A program made the translations under genes and the position numbers. A model generated the notes under the pieces. That model was not told the DNA's origin and searched no databases. It saw only the letters and a list, made by a program, of their open reading frames with translations. Shown in pieces: positions 25,280 to 32,733 of a stretch of DNA of 51,526 nt. How positions within the stretch are numbered: the first letter of the stretch is position 1; each line of letters begins with the position of its first letter. The DNA is from Nostoc sp. FACHB-892 (GTDB taxonomy: Bacteria > Cyanobacteriota > Cyanobacteriia > Cyanobacteriales > Nostocaceae): positions 1-51,526 of the forward strand of contig NZ_JACJTR010000042.1 in the NCBI RefSeq assembly GCF_014698795.1, given 5' to 3'.

Positions 25280-25831
25280 CTACTTAAAAAGCAAGTGCCA
25301 AGAGGATTTGTTTAGGCGATCGCTAACCATAGAATACCACTGGTCTAAAGTTGCTTTAAATTTGGAGTGTTGTAAATCTGGGAGCCAAAGGATTAGGGCA
25401 TCCTCACCGTTATCTTGGTAGTAACGCCGCCGCCGTCCAGCTGTTTTGAAGCCAAATTTTTGATATAAAGATATTGCCGCCAAGTTGGAAGCTCGGACTT
25501 CGAGGGTAGCTCGCTCCATTTTGCGATCGCAAGCTGTCTTAATGAGTGAATATAATAAAGCCGCACCCATTCCTTGACGGTGATATTGAGGATGAACCGC
25601 CAAAATTGTAATGTGGGCTTCATCTAAAATTGACCAAAAGCAACCCATTCCTAGCAAACTTGTGCTGGAGGACGGGGAAAATAAACCGAGTATATCGCTG
25701 TTGGGACTATCCAACTCTCGTTTGTAGCCCTCCAGAGTCCAAAGTCCGCCAAAACAAGCTTGATCAAGTTCCAGTATTGCACTGAGATTATCTGGTGTCA
25801 GTAATTTAATTTCTAAGTCTAATGAGATCAC
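25280..25831 (-). CDS. rimI: Ribosomal protein S18 alanine N-acetyltransferase-like GNAT enzyme
   Basis: 183 residues from a GTG at 25831. The GNAT fold is complete: LTPDNLSAILELDQACFG, then the acetyl-CoA binding motif A ILAVHPQYHRQGMGAALLYSL with R/Q-x-x-G-x-G/A, followed by RATLEVRASNLAAISLYQKF and GFKTAGRRRRYYQDNGEDAL. The ASN..AISLYQKFGF and R-x-x-YY segments are RimI hallmarks. It N-acetylates the N-terminal Ala of ribosomal protein S18, or similar targets. It is divergent from lysA with 92 bases between. Confidence 0.88.
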   Translation of the reverse strand: MISLDLEIKLLTPDNLSAILELDQACFGGLWTLEGYKRELDSPNSDILGLFSPSSSTSLLGMGCFWSILDEAHITILAVHPQYHRQGMGAALLYSLIKTACDRKMERATLEVRASNLAAISLYQKFGFKTAGRRRRYYQDNGEDALILWLPDLQHSKFKATLDQWYSMVSDRLNKSSWHLLFK

Positions 25832-25923
25832 ATTTATTGAATAACGTTACAAACCCTTTGTACACTGGGAATCGGGAGACAAACTCAAAGCCCGTAATTT
25901 GAACAAGGAAAACTTTTATAGTT

Positions 25924-27354
25924 ATGGTATCGACTCACCCCACTGGGGTTCAACATTCTGGAAGTCAATATTTACCTCAAAGGCACGACACCAAAGCAAA
26001 TCCATCGCCTAATCAGGAACTTTTACCCTTAACTGCCAGAGTCCATAATCATGACTCCCTGGAAATTGGTGGGTGTGATGTCACAACCCTAGTTGAGCAG
26101 TTTGGTTCACCTTTATATATTTTAGATGAAGAAACCCTGCGTTCAGCTTGTCAGCAATATCGAGATGCTTTCAAGCAATACTACAAGGGTGAATCTCAAG
26201 TATTGTATGCCTCAAAAGCTTGGAATTGTTTAGCCGTTTGTGCGATCGCAGCATCAGAGGGTTTAGGAATTGATGTTGCATCAGGTGGTGAACTTTACAC
26301 CGCGCTGCAAGCAGGTGTCAATCCTGAGAAAATCTATCTTCATAACAACAATAAATCTCGTGAAGAACTGATTTTTGCTACAGAAGTCGGTTGCACTATT
26401 GTCGTGGATAACTGGCACGAGTTACGCACTTTGGTAGAAATTGTCGAGAGTGCAAATTCTGCCTCTGTACATCCTCGATTCCTGTTGCGTCTGACCCCAG
26501 GTATTGAATGTCACACACATGAATATATCCGCACGGGGCAACTAGATAGTAAATTCGGCTTTGATCCAAATGAGTTAGAGGAATTATTTACTTTTGTCAG
26601 CAAACAGTCTTTCCTTAACTGCGTAGGGTTACATGCTCATATCGGTTCCCAAATTTTTGAACGCCAACCGCATCGAGATTTAGCAGCTTTGATGGTGCAG
26701 TGGTTGCAAAAAGCGGCAAAGCATGGTTTAAAACTGACAGAGTTAAATGTCGGCGGTGGTTTAGGGATTAAATATATAGAATCAGACGATCCCCCTAGCA
26801 TTGAAGAGTGGGTGAAGCCGATTTGTGAAGTGATCCAAGAAGCTTGTGCAGCCGAAAATTTACCTTTGCCAAAATTATTGTGTGAACCGGGGCGATCGCT
26901 AATTGCCACGGCTTGCGTCACTGCTTATACTATTGGTTCATCCAAAGTTATCCCAGAAATTCGTACCTACGTAGCGATCAATGGGGGAATGTCTGACAAT
27001 CCCCGTCCGATTACTTACCAATCAGTTTATCGGGCAGTCGTTGCCAATAAAATGTCTTCTCCTTTAACTCAAACAGTCACAATTGCTGGTAAACATTGTG
27101 AATCAGGAGATATTCTGATTAAGAATGCACTACTTCCAAAGACTGAACCAGGAGATATTCTCGTAGTTATGGGAACTGGTGCGTACAATTACAGTATGGC
27201 ATCTAACTACAACCGCTTACCCCGACCGGCAGCAGTCGTAGTAGCGAATGGCGAAGCAAATTTAATTTTGCAACGTGAAACTTATCAAGACTTAATTCGG
27301 CAAGATCGCCTACCAGAAAGACTAAAAAATCAAGAGTTAGGAGTTAATAGTTAG
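25924..27354 (+). CDS. lysA: Diaminopimelate decarboxylase
   Basis: 476 residues. It decarboxylates meso-diaminopimelate to L-lysine with PLP. The alanine-racemase-type barrel includes VLYASKAWNCLAVC with the PLP Lys, GIDVASGGELYTA, LHNNNKS, HAHIGSQIF, LNVGGGLGIKY, CEPGRSLIA and, near the C-terminus, CESGDILIKN and GTGAYNYSMASNYNRLPRPA. About 45 N-terminal residues are extra and polar, as in cyanobacterial LysA. The last codons (ELGVNS) are made by a heptanucleotide repeat that has reached the stop codon. It is followed by cdaA and uppS, 132 bases later, so lysine/cell-wall precursors, c-di-AMP and the wall lipid carrier are grouped. Confidence 0.96.
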   Translation: MVSTHPTGVQHSGSQYLPQRHDTKANPSPNQELLPLTARVHNHDSLEIGGCDVTTLVEQFGSPLYILDEETLRSACQQYRDAFKQYYKGESQVLYASKAWNCLAVCAIAASEGLGIDVASGGELYTALQAGVNPEKIYLHNNNKSREELIFATEVGCTIVVDNWHELRTLVEIVESANSASVHPRFLLRLTPGIECHTHEYIRTGQLDSKFGFDPNELEELFTFVSKQSFLNCVGLHAHIGSQIFERQPHRDLAALMVQWLQKAAKHGLKLTELNVGGGLGIKYIESDDPPSIEEWVKPICEVIQEACAAENLPLPKLLCEPGRSLIATACVTAYTIGSSKVIPEIRTYVAINGGMSDNPRPITYQSVYRAVVANKMSSPLTQTVTIAGKHCESGDILIKNALLPKTEPGDILVVMGTGAYNYSMASNYNRLPRPAAVVVANGEANLILQRETYQDLIRQDRLPERLKNQELGVNS

Positions 27355-27449
27355 AAGTTAGAAGTTGTGTATTTTAAGTTATGAGTTGTGAATTAAAGTT
27401 TTTTTCATAACTCCTAACTCATAACTCCTAACTCATAACTCATAACTCC
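27334..27449. repeat. Heptanucleotide tandem repeat with inverted partner, after lysA
   Basis: Six 7-base units TAACTC(C/A) run without a break from 27408 to 27449. GAGTTAGGAGTTA at 27334-27346, inside the end of lysA, is the exact inverse complement of 27408-27420, so the transcript can form a long hairpin. Short tandem heptamers of this kind are typical of heterocyst-forming cyanobacteria. It may attenuate read-through into cdaA. Confidence 0.85.
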
Positions 27450-27486
27450 CAATCGTAATTAGAGGCAAAAGTGTAATCCAGATGTC

Positions 27487-28410
27487 ATGAGAGATTGGTG
27501 GACGCAATGGCTGATAAACCTGGGATGGTCACAGTCCTTGCTACTTGGGACTCTGGATATTGTGTTAGTGCTGGCGCTGACGTACATGATACTAGTTATT
27601 ATTAGTGAGCGCCGAACACTATGGATGGTGAGGGGATTCATTATCTTAATGCTAGCCTCAGCACTAAGTGGCAGCTTAGGACTACCTCTGCTAAGTTTTG
27701 TACTAGAAAAACTGGTGATTGGTTGTGCTGTAGCGATGGCAGTTGCTCTACAGTCAGAGTTTCGGCGATTTTTGGAGCAATTAGGGCGTGGCGAATTCCG
27801 CCAGCTGTTTCAACCCGATCGGCTGGCAATCCCCAAATCTGATAGTGTAATTGATGAAATTGTTGAGGCTGTTAAAGAATTGTCAAAAAACCGTATTGGA
27901 GCTTTACTAATTGTGGAAACCACAGGGCCAATTGATGAGCGAGATTTTTCTGTGCCAGGAGTAAAGCTAAATGCGGAGGTTTCTAAAGAACTAATCCAGA
28001 CAATTTTTCAGCCGAAAACTTTGCTACACGATGGGGCAACATTAATTCGCGGATCACGGATCATCTCATCAGGTATAATTTTACCACTTTCGGGACGCAC
28101 AGCCTCACGCCAGTTGGGAACACGCCATCGGGCGGCAATGGGAATTACTGAGCGGGTCGAAAATTGCATTTGTGTCGTTGTTTCTGAAGAAACGGGTTCC
28201 ATTTCCTTAGCGGAACGGGGAACCTTAAATAGACCCCTGACGATTAGGAAACTGAAAGAGTCATTAGAGGCTCTTTTATCCCCAACCGTAGATAGGGAAG
28301 CTGTTGCTCCTGGTCTATTGAGTTTTGTTCGTCAGACAGGTGGGAAGGCACTAGCACTGGTTTCACGTTTACTCGGATTACCATCGACCGCTTCTCGAGA
28401 TAAAAAATGA
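27487..28410 (+). CDS. cdaA: Diadenylate cyclase, membrane-bound CdaA/DacA type
   Basis: 307 residues. Three N-terminal membrane helices (about 15-85) are followed by a DisA_N (DAC) catalytic domain (about 100-255) with the two signatures LLHDGATLIRG (DGA) and LGTRHRAAMGI (RHR). It makes cyclic di-AMP from two ATP. In cyanobacteria c-di-AMP affects potassium transport, day-night metabolism and osmotic balance. The C-terminus (about 260-307) is a short tail. Its stop overlaps the uppS start (ATGA), so the two are translationally coupled. The usual cdaR partner gene of Firmicutes is not adjacent, as is normal in cyanobacteria. Confidence 0.95.
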   Translation: MRDWWTQWLINLGWSQSLLLGTLDIVLVLALTYMILVIISERRTLWMVRGFIILMLASALSGSLGLPLLSFVLEKLVIGCAVAMAVALQSEFRRFLEQLGRGEFRQLFQPDRLAIPKSDSVIDEIVEAVKELSKNRIGALLIVETTGPIDERDFSVPGVKLNAEVSKELIQTIFQPKTLLHDGATLIRGSRIISSGIILPLSGRTASRQLGTRHRAAMGITERVENCICVVVSEETGSISLAERGTLNRPLTIRKLKESLEALLSPTVDREAVAPGLLSFVRQTGGKALALVSRLLGLPSTASRDKK

Positions 28411-29156
28411 CAGCACAACAAACTAAACTGCAAGATTTGCCTACTGACTTAAAACGAGAACAATTGCCGCAGCACGTTGCGGTGATTATGGATGGCAATG
28501 GTCGATGGGCTAAACGTCAGGGTCTACCACGGATTATGGGTCATAAGCGAGGAGTAGATGCTCTCAAGGATTTACTTCGCTGTTGTCAAGATTGGGGAAT
28601 TCAGGCGCTGACGGCTTATGCTTTTTCAACAGAAAACTGGAAAAGGCCGCAGGAAGAGGTAGATTTTTTGATGACTCTGTTTCAAAGAGTTTTGCGCCAA
28701 GAATTGCGGGAAATGATCGAAGAGAATGTTCAAATTAAGTTTGTGGGAAATTTGCAGGCCCTGCCACGATCGCTCCAACAAGAAATATCCCGTTCAATGG
28801 AAGCAACAAAGCATAATGGTGGTATCCGATTTTCAGTAGCAACTAATTATGGCGGACGGCAAGAGATTTTACAAGCTTGTCAGGCGATCGCAAAACAAGT
28901 CCAGCAAGGTCTGCTACAACCCGATGAAATTAATGAACAGGTCTTTGAGAGCCACTTGTACACAGCCGGAATTACTGACCCAGATTTGTTAATTCGCACC
29001 AGTGGAGAAATGCGTCTCTCAAATTTTCTTCTCTGGCAAATGGCTTATGGAGAAATTTACATCACTGATGCTCTTTGGCCAGATTTTGACCGGGCTGAGT
29101 TTCACCGCGCCTTATGTGCCTACCAGCAACGCGAACGACGATTTGGGAAAGTGTAA
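28407..29156 (+). CDS. uppS: Isoprenyl (undecaprenyl) diphosphate synthase
   Basis: 249 residues. This cis-prenyltransferase extends farnesyl diphosphate with isopentenyl diphosphate to the C55 lipid carrier for peptidoglycan and glycans. Signatures are HVAVIMDGNGRWAKRQGLPR with the catalytic Asp, GHKRG, LTAYAFSTENWKRP, RFSVATNYGGRQEI and the C-terminal DLLIRTSGEMRLSNFLLWQM with the substrate Arg residues. The ATG overlaps the cdaA stop by four bases (ATGA). A possible longer or medium-chain product cannot be excluded from sequence. Confidence 0.95.
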   Translation: MTAQQTKLQDLPTDLKREQLPQHVAVIMDGNGRWAKRQGLPRIMGHKRGVDALKDLLRCCQDWGIQALTAYAFSTENWKRPQEEVDFLMTLFQRVLRQELREMIEENVQIKFVGNLQALPRSLQQEISRSMEATKHNGGIRFSVATNYGGRQEILQACQAIAKQVQQGLLQPDEINEQVFESHLYTAGITDPDLLIRTSGEMRLSNFLLWQMAYGEIYITDALWPDFDRAEFHRALCAYQQRERRFGKV

Positions 29157-29200
29157 AATAATACATTTATAAATATGTAGATGCGTTAGCGAAGCTACAA

Positions 29201-29404
29201 GATTGGCGATCACCTCCACCTCATTTTCATGCAATCTATGGCGAGTACAATGCGTTAATCAGCATTGAATCACTTGAAACCATTGAAGGAGATTTGCCAA
29301 ATCGCGCACAAAAGCTAGTCCAAGAGTGGGCAACTTTATACCAGCAAGAACTGTTACAAATGTGGAATACCCAGGAGTTTCGTAAGCTACCTCCTTTGAA
29401 GTAA
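29201..29404 (+). pseudogene. Truncated DUF4160 gene, 5' end lost
   Basis: The frame reads PPPHFHAIYGEYNALISIES then LETIEGDLPNRAQKLVQEWA and ends ...NTQEFRKLPPLK at the TAA 29402-29404. This is the conserved body and C-terminus of DUF4160 proteins, whose normal N-terminus (a short strand with R-x-Y-G-I before the PPHFHA motif) is missing. Just upstream lies GTAGATGCGTTAGCGAAGCT, a Nostoc-type dispersed repeat that has apparently replaced the start. The downstream DUF2442 gene is its usual partner, so this was a two-gene cassette. Confidence 0.75.
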
Positions 29405-29421
29405 ATTTAGTTAGAAGCATT

Positions 29422-29709
29422 ATGAAGTATCCCAGAATTCATCAAGCCAAAGCAATGGATGATACAACTTTAGTGATTGAATTTACCAATCAAGAGGTGA
29501 AAAAATACGATGTTCGTCATCTCTTAGATACTCCAATGTTTTCTCCACTTCGACAACCTGCTTTTTTTAAGAACTTTAAAGTCGAGCCAGGGGGCTATGG
29601 GATTGTGTGGAATGAGGAGATTGATCTTAGCGAGTATGAGCTTTGGAAGAATGGTATGTCCTTGATGGAGAGTGAAGACAAGGCTAGTGATCGCATTCAG
29701 CAGCCATAG
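29422..29709 (+). CDS. DUF2442 domain protein
   Basis: 95 residues. It begins MKYPRIHQAKAMDDTTLVIE followed by FTNQEVKKYDVRHLL, then FFKNFKVEPGGYGIVWNEEI and DLSEYELWKNG. This is the compact DUF2442 fold (YDV..LL and G.GI.W....DL...EL). DUF4160-DUF2442 gene pairs are common in cyanobacteria and were proposed to be toxin-antitoxin-like. Here the DUF4160 partner is truncated, 17 bases upstream, so DUF2442 may survive alone. No strong ribosome binding site. Confidence 0.8.
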   Translation: MKYPRIHQAKAMDDTTLVIEFTNQEVKKYDVRHLLDTPMFSPLRQPAFFKNFKVEPGGYGIVWNEEIDLSEYELWKNGMSLMESEDKASDRIQQP

Positions 29710-29803
29710 TACGATGGCTTTCCTCCCTTTTTAAAGCTTCTTGAAGGTTGGTTGCACTATCGACTTTGGTCTAAATTTACGCTCAACTGTACTCAGCAAT
29801 TCC

Positions 29804-30076
29804 TTATGGCCCAGAAAACACCGCTTGTTCTACATCATCCCGACTGAGAGAATATTTGAATGAACGTTGGATATCTTGCCCATTTTCTCCAGATTGGACA
29901 TATCGCACTACAATTTGCTCAACATCGAGCCATAGTTCAGCTTTCCAACTAGGGCGCTGTATGTGCCAGCAATGCCTCTGTGTGTCGTCTTGTTGACAGC
30001 CTTGGTCTTTTAGCCACTGTTCAATTTGTGGCAGGGGATGATTATATAACGGGGTATCAGAGGGAAGAAGAGGCAT
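29804..30076 (-). CDS. Small cyanobacterial protein, DUF3143-like
   Basis: 90 residues, soluble, with PLYNHPLPQIEQWLKDQGCQ then HCWHIQRPSWKAELWLDVEQ and ending FKYSLSRDDVEQAVFSGP. I recognise this as DUF3143, found mainly in cyanobacteria and plastids, function unknown. It sits 38 bases downstream of a J-domain protein on the same strand, so the two probably form an operon. Confidence 0.85.
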   Translation of the reverse strand: MPLLPSDTPLYNHPLPQIEQWLKDQGCQQDDTQRHCWHIQRPSWKAELWLDVEQIVVRYVQSGENGQDIQRSFKYSLSRDDVEQAVFSGP

Positions 30077-30114
30077 AGGAATTTTGGATTTGAGATTTTG
30101 GATTAGGAAATTTT

Positions 30115-30678
30115 TTAGTTTTTAATTACTATAGGGGTAATTAGTTGTAATACATGGGTTATCTGCTGTTGTACAGATGGAGTTGGCTGTAGCAAAGGCG
30201 AATGGATCGCAGCCTCACCACGAGTTAAGCCAATGGCAATTGCTAGTAGCAGACAACCTACAAATGTTAACACCAGCATAAATAAAGCAAAAATTTCGCC
30301 AGATGAGAGGGGGCGATCGCTAGGATCGAGATAAGCTGATTTTGACCAGTCATGACGCGAGACGGGACGGTTCAAGTCAGGAGGTGGTTGAATCACCGCA
30401 AAGCGAGAATAGCCAATTTTTGAATCATAGCTTAACCGCCGTTCTGGATGGCTAAGGGTAGCGTAGGCTTCGTTGATTTGCTGAAATTTGAGAGTGGCGA
30501 TCGCAGTAGGCAAGTCTGTAGTATCAGGATGATAGCGTTTGCTCAGTTGCCTATAAGCACGACGAATGTCGATTACCGATGCCGAGGGATGCAGTCCTAG
30601 CAGGGAGTAATAAGTTGGTTTACTGCTTTGTGGCATTGCCCCGTTTTGATTCACGGCTGTTTGAGTCACCTTGCTCAA
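30115..30678 (-). CDS. J-domain protein with C-terminal membrane helix
   Basis: 187 residues. An N-terminal J domain (about 20-88) with YYSLLGLHPSASVIDIRRAY, the HPD motif in KRYHPDTTDLP, and FQQINEAYATLSHPERRLSY. A linker rich in Pro and Ser follows, then one membrane helix (about 130-152, IFALFMLVLTFVGCLLLAIA) and a short tail. Through HPD it would stimulate the ATPase of an Hsp70 at the membrane, possibly the DnaK1 encoded 3 kb away. DUF3143 follows in the same operon. Confidence 0.9.
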   Translation of the reverse strand: MSKVTQTAVNQNGAMPQSSKPTYYSLLGLHPSASVIDIRRAYRQLSKRYHPDTTDLPTAIATLKFQQINEAYATLSHPERRLSYDSKIGYSRFAVIQPPPDLNRPVSRHDWSKSAYLDPSDRPLSSGEIFALFMLVLTFVGCLLLAIAIGLTRGEAAIHSPLLQPTPSVQQQITHVLQLITPIVIKN

Positions 30679-30783
30679 AGATATTTTTTATATTCTAAAT
30701 CCTTTGTGATTGGGCAAGACGGAAGAAGACAGAGCTGGTCAAGTATTTGATAAAATATTTTATAAAGCATTGAATTAGATGCG

Positions 30784-31143
30784 ATGGATATCAAAATTAA
30801 TCTCGAAAATATTCAAACTCTCACCGATTTTAAACGCAATGCCAAGGATTACCTAGAGCGAATCAAGTCCACAAAGTCGCCACTTGTACTAACTGTAAAC
30901 GGGAAAGCGGAGGTTGTGGTACATGAAGCGCAAGCGTTTCAGCAGATGATAGATAAACTCGCTCGTCTTGAGGAAGAACTCGAAAAATTTAAGCTAGAAG
31001 CGTTACGCAGTCAAATCGATATTGGGATTAAGCAGCTTGAGAGCGGCCAATATACTGAATATAATGACGAGTCACTTTCGGCTTTTTTTGCAAATATTAA
31101 AGCACGAGGGCAGGAAAAATTGGCTGACAGCGATTCTGTATGA
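30784..31143 (+). CDS. Antitoxin, Phd/YefM family
   Basis: 119 residues. The N-terminal 60 residues are the Phd fold: TLTDFKRNAKDYLERIKSTK, then SPLVLTVNGKAEVVVHEAQA and FQQMIDKL, which dimerises and binds the operator. The C-terminal half, longer than usual, neutralises the toxin (LESGQYTEYNDESLSAFFAN). The stop overlaps the toxin ATG by four bases. The promoter region upstream (30679-30783) is AT-rich with GATAAAATATTTTATAAAG, a palindromic candidate operator for autorepression. Confidence 0.9.
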   Translation: MDIKINLENIQTLTDFKRNAKDYLERIKSTKSPLVLTVNGKAEVVVHEAQAFQQMIDKLARLEEELEKFKLEALRSQIDIGIKQLESGQYTEYNDESLSAFFANIKARGQEKLADSDSV

Positions 31144-31439
31144 GTCAATTTCGGATTTCTACCCAGGCAGCGCAAGATATTGAAAATATCTGGGAATATG
31201 TACCGCCAAATAATTTAAAAGCTGCTAATAGACTTTTTGATACTCTGCGAGAAAGTTTTCCAAAACTGGCTAAATTTCCCCAAATGGGCAGAGAACGGAC
31301 TGAATTGGCACCTTTTTTGCGAAGTTTTCCGGTAAAAAATTATTTAATTTTTTATCGTCCAATAGACGAAGGCATAGAAATTGCACGTATATTGCACGGA
31401 TCACAAGATATAGAAACTATTTTTCAAGATAAAAGTTGA
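31140..31439 (+). CDS. Type II toxin, ParE/RelE family
   Basis: 99 residues, ATGA overlap with the antitoxin. It has the ParE pattern: FRISTQAAQDIENIWEYVPP, then LRESFPKLAKFPQMGRERTE, RSFPVKNYLIFYRPIDEGIE and IARILHGSQDIETIF. The F-P.MGR.R.EL..LRSFPV..YLIFYR block is classic for ParE toxins, which poison DNA gyrase, and is close to RelE-fold mRNA interferases; ParE is the better fit. The pair stands alone between two small cyanobacterial genes and dnaJ. Confidence 0.9.
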   Translation: MSQFRISTQAAQDIENIWEYVPPNNLKAANRLFDTLRESFPKLAKFPQMGRERTELAPFLRSFPVKNYLIFYRPIDEGIEIARILHGSQDIETIFQDKS

Positions 31440-31592
31440 GGTCAAAATAATTCGTAATTCATAGTTAAGTTCCCACGAATAAATGAGAGGGCTTGAAATA
31501 TTGATTACATTTTTTCTCCATTGATAAATTAAGGGATTTATACCATTAATTACAAAATATTTTGGTCAATAGCTGGATATGCTATCTCATTC

Positions 31593-32588
31593 CTAACCCA
31601 ATAAATCAGCACGGGGTTTAAAGGTTTCGATTTGCCGTAACTTTTCGTACAGTTCCCGTTCTTCTTCACTAATATTTTTCGGTGTGACTATTTGAATTTC
31701 TACTAATTGATCGCCACGTTTGCCATCATCGCTGGGGTAGCCTTTATTCCCTAGCCGGAATTTTTGACCAGACCTAACTCCTTGAGGGATGGTCATTTTT
31801 ACAGGGCCGTCCAAAGTTGGTGCTTCTACCTGTCCTCCTAAAACTGCCTCAGTGGGAGTAACTGGTACTTGGCAGAGGATATTTAAACCATCTAGCTTAA
31901 ATAATGGATGAGGATTAACGGTAATTTTTAAGTATAAATCGCCACCACCAACGCCTTGGTTTCGCAAACGGATGGTTTGACCTGTTACCATACCTGGAGG
32001 CATACTAACTTCTAGCGATCGCCCATCTTCCAAACGAATGCGTTCATTACCACCTTGGTAAGCTTTTTCTAGTGGGAGCGTTAATCTAGCTTCTATATCT
32101 CGACGGGTAGTGCGAGGTGGGGTGCTAACTGTGTAGGCAACTTTTGTTCTGGGGGAACGAAACGGATCGCTAGTATTGCCATTATTAGACTTACTTGCGC
32201 CACTCTTATTTTTGACACCGATAACTTGATTAATAAAGCTTTCAAAATCAGAGTATTGGCTGGGATCTACGTCCTGACTGCCGTTGCGATCGCTAGGGTT
32301 ACTCTGCCAGGTTTTAGCTTTTGGCGCTTGTTTATTGCCTGCAAAGCCTTTTTGCTTCCAGTAGCGGCTAAACTGATCGTATTGCGATCGCTTGGCTGAG
32401 TCCGAAAGGACTTCATAAGCCTCGCCAATATCCTTGAATTTTTCCTCCGATTCTTTGTTACCCGGATTGAGATCGGGGTGATATTGTCTTGCTAAGCGCC
32501 GATAAACCTTTTTAATTTCCTCACCAGAGGCGTCTTTAGATACTCCTAAAATCTCGTAGTAATCGCGGAAATTCGGCAAATTTTGCAT
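31593..32588 (-). CDS. dnaJ: DnaJ-family co-chaperone, CbpA-like (type II)
   Basis: 331 residues. J domain at about 5-72 with HPD in RQYHPDLNPGNKESEEKFKD, a Gly/Ser-poor linker, and the two-part C-terminal peptide-binding domain (about 160-320: DIEARLTLPLEKAYQGGNER, MPPGMVTGQTIRLRNQGVGG, VPVTPTEAVLGGQVEAPTLD). The zinc-finger region is absent, so it is a type II/CbpA-like protein. It delivers clients to DnaK. It lies 145 bases after dnaK1 in the same direction with a hairpin-forming heptamer repeat between, so co-transcription is likely but may be attenuated. Confidence 0.92.
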   Translation of the reverse strand: MQNLPNFRDYYEILGVSKDASGEEIKKVYRRLARQYHPDLNPGNKESEEKFKDIGEAYEVLSDSAKRSQYDQFSRYWKQKGFAGNKQAPKAKTWQSNPSDRNGSQDVDPSQYSDFESFINQVIGVKNKSGASKSNNGNTSDPFRSPRTKVAYTVSTPPRTTRRDIEARLTLPLEKAYQGGNERIRLEDGRSLEVSMPPGMVTGQTIRLRNQGVGGGDLYLKITVNPHPLFKLDGLNILCQVPVTPTEAVLGGQVEAPTLDGPVKMTIPQGVRSGQKFRLGNKGYPSDDGKRGDQLVEIQIVTPKNISEEERELYEKLRQIETFKPRADLLG

Positions 32589-32659
32589 AGTTCAGTTATT
32601 TAAATTTTAGATTTTAGATTTTGGCTTAATTAGGAGTAGCGATTAATCGCGTCTGTACA

Positions 32660-32717
32660 GGAGTTAGGAGTTGAAAGATTTAATTTTTAACTCCTCACTC
32701 CTCACTCCTCACTTCTC
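32660..32717. repeat. Heptanucleotide tandem repeat between dnaK1 and dnaJ
   Basis: Four 7-base units ACTCCTC (last one ACTTCTC) at 32690-32717, preceded by GGAGTTAGGAGTT near 32660-32672, which can pair with AACTCCTCACTCC. The same heptamer class as the array after lysA. Confidence 0.75.
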
Positions 32718-32733
32718 ACTTTTATTAGGAGTA

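Noticed and set aside
25092..25421. 109-residue ORF overlapping rimI
   Set aside because: Lies antisense to rimI over its last third and covers a low-complexity purine/pyrimidine hairpin.
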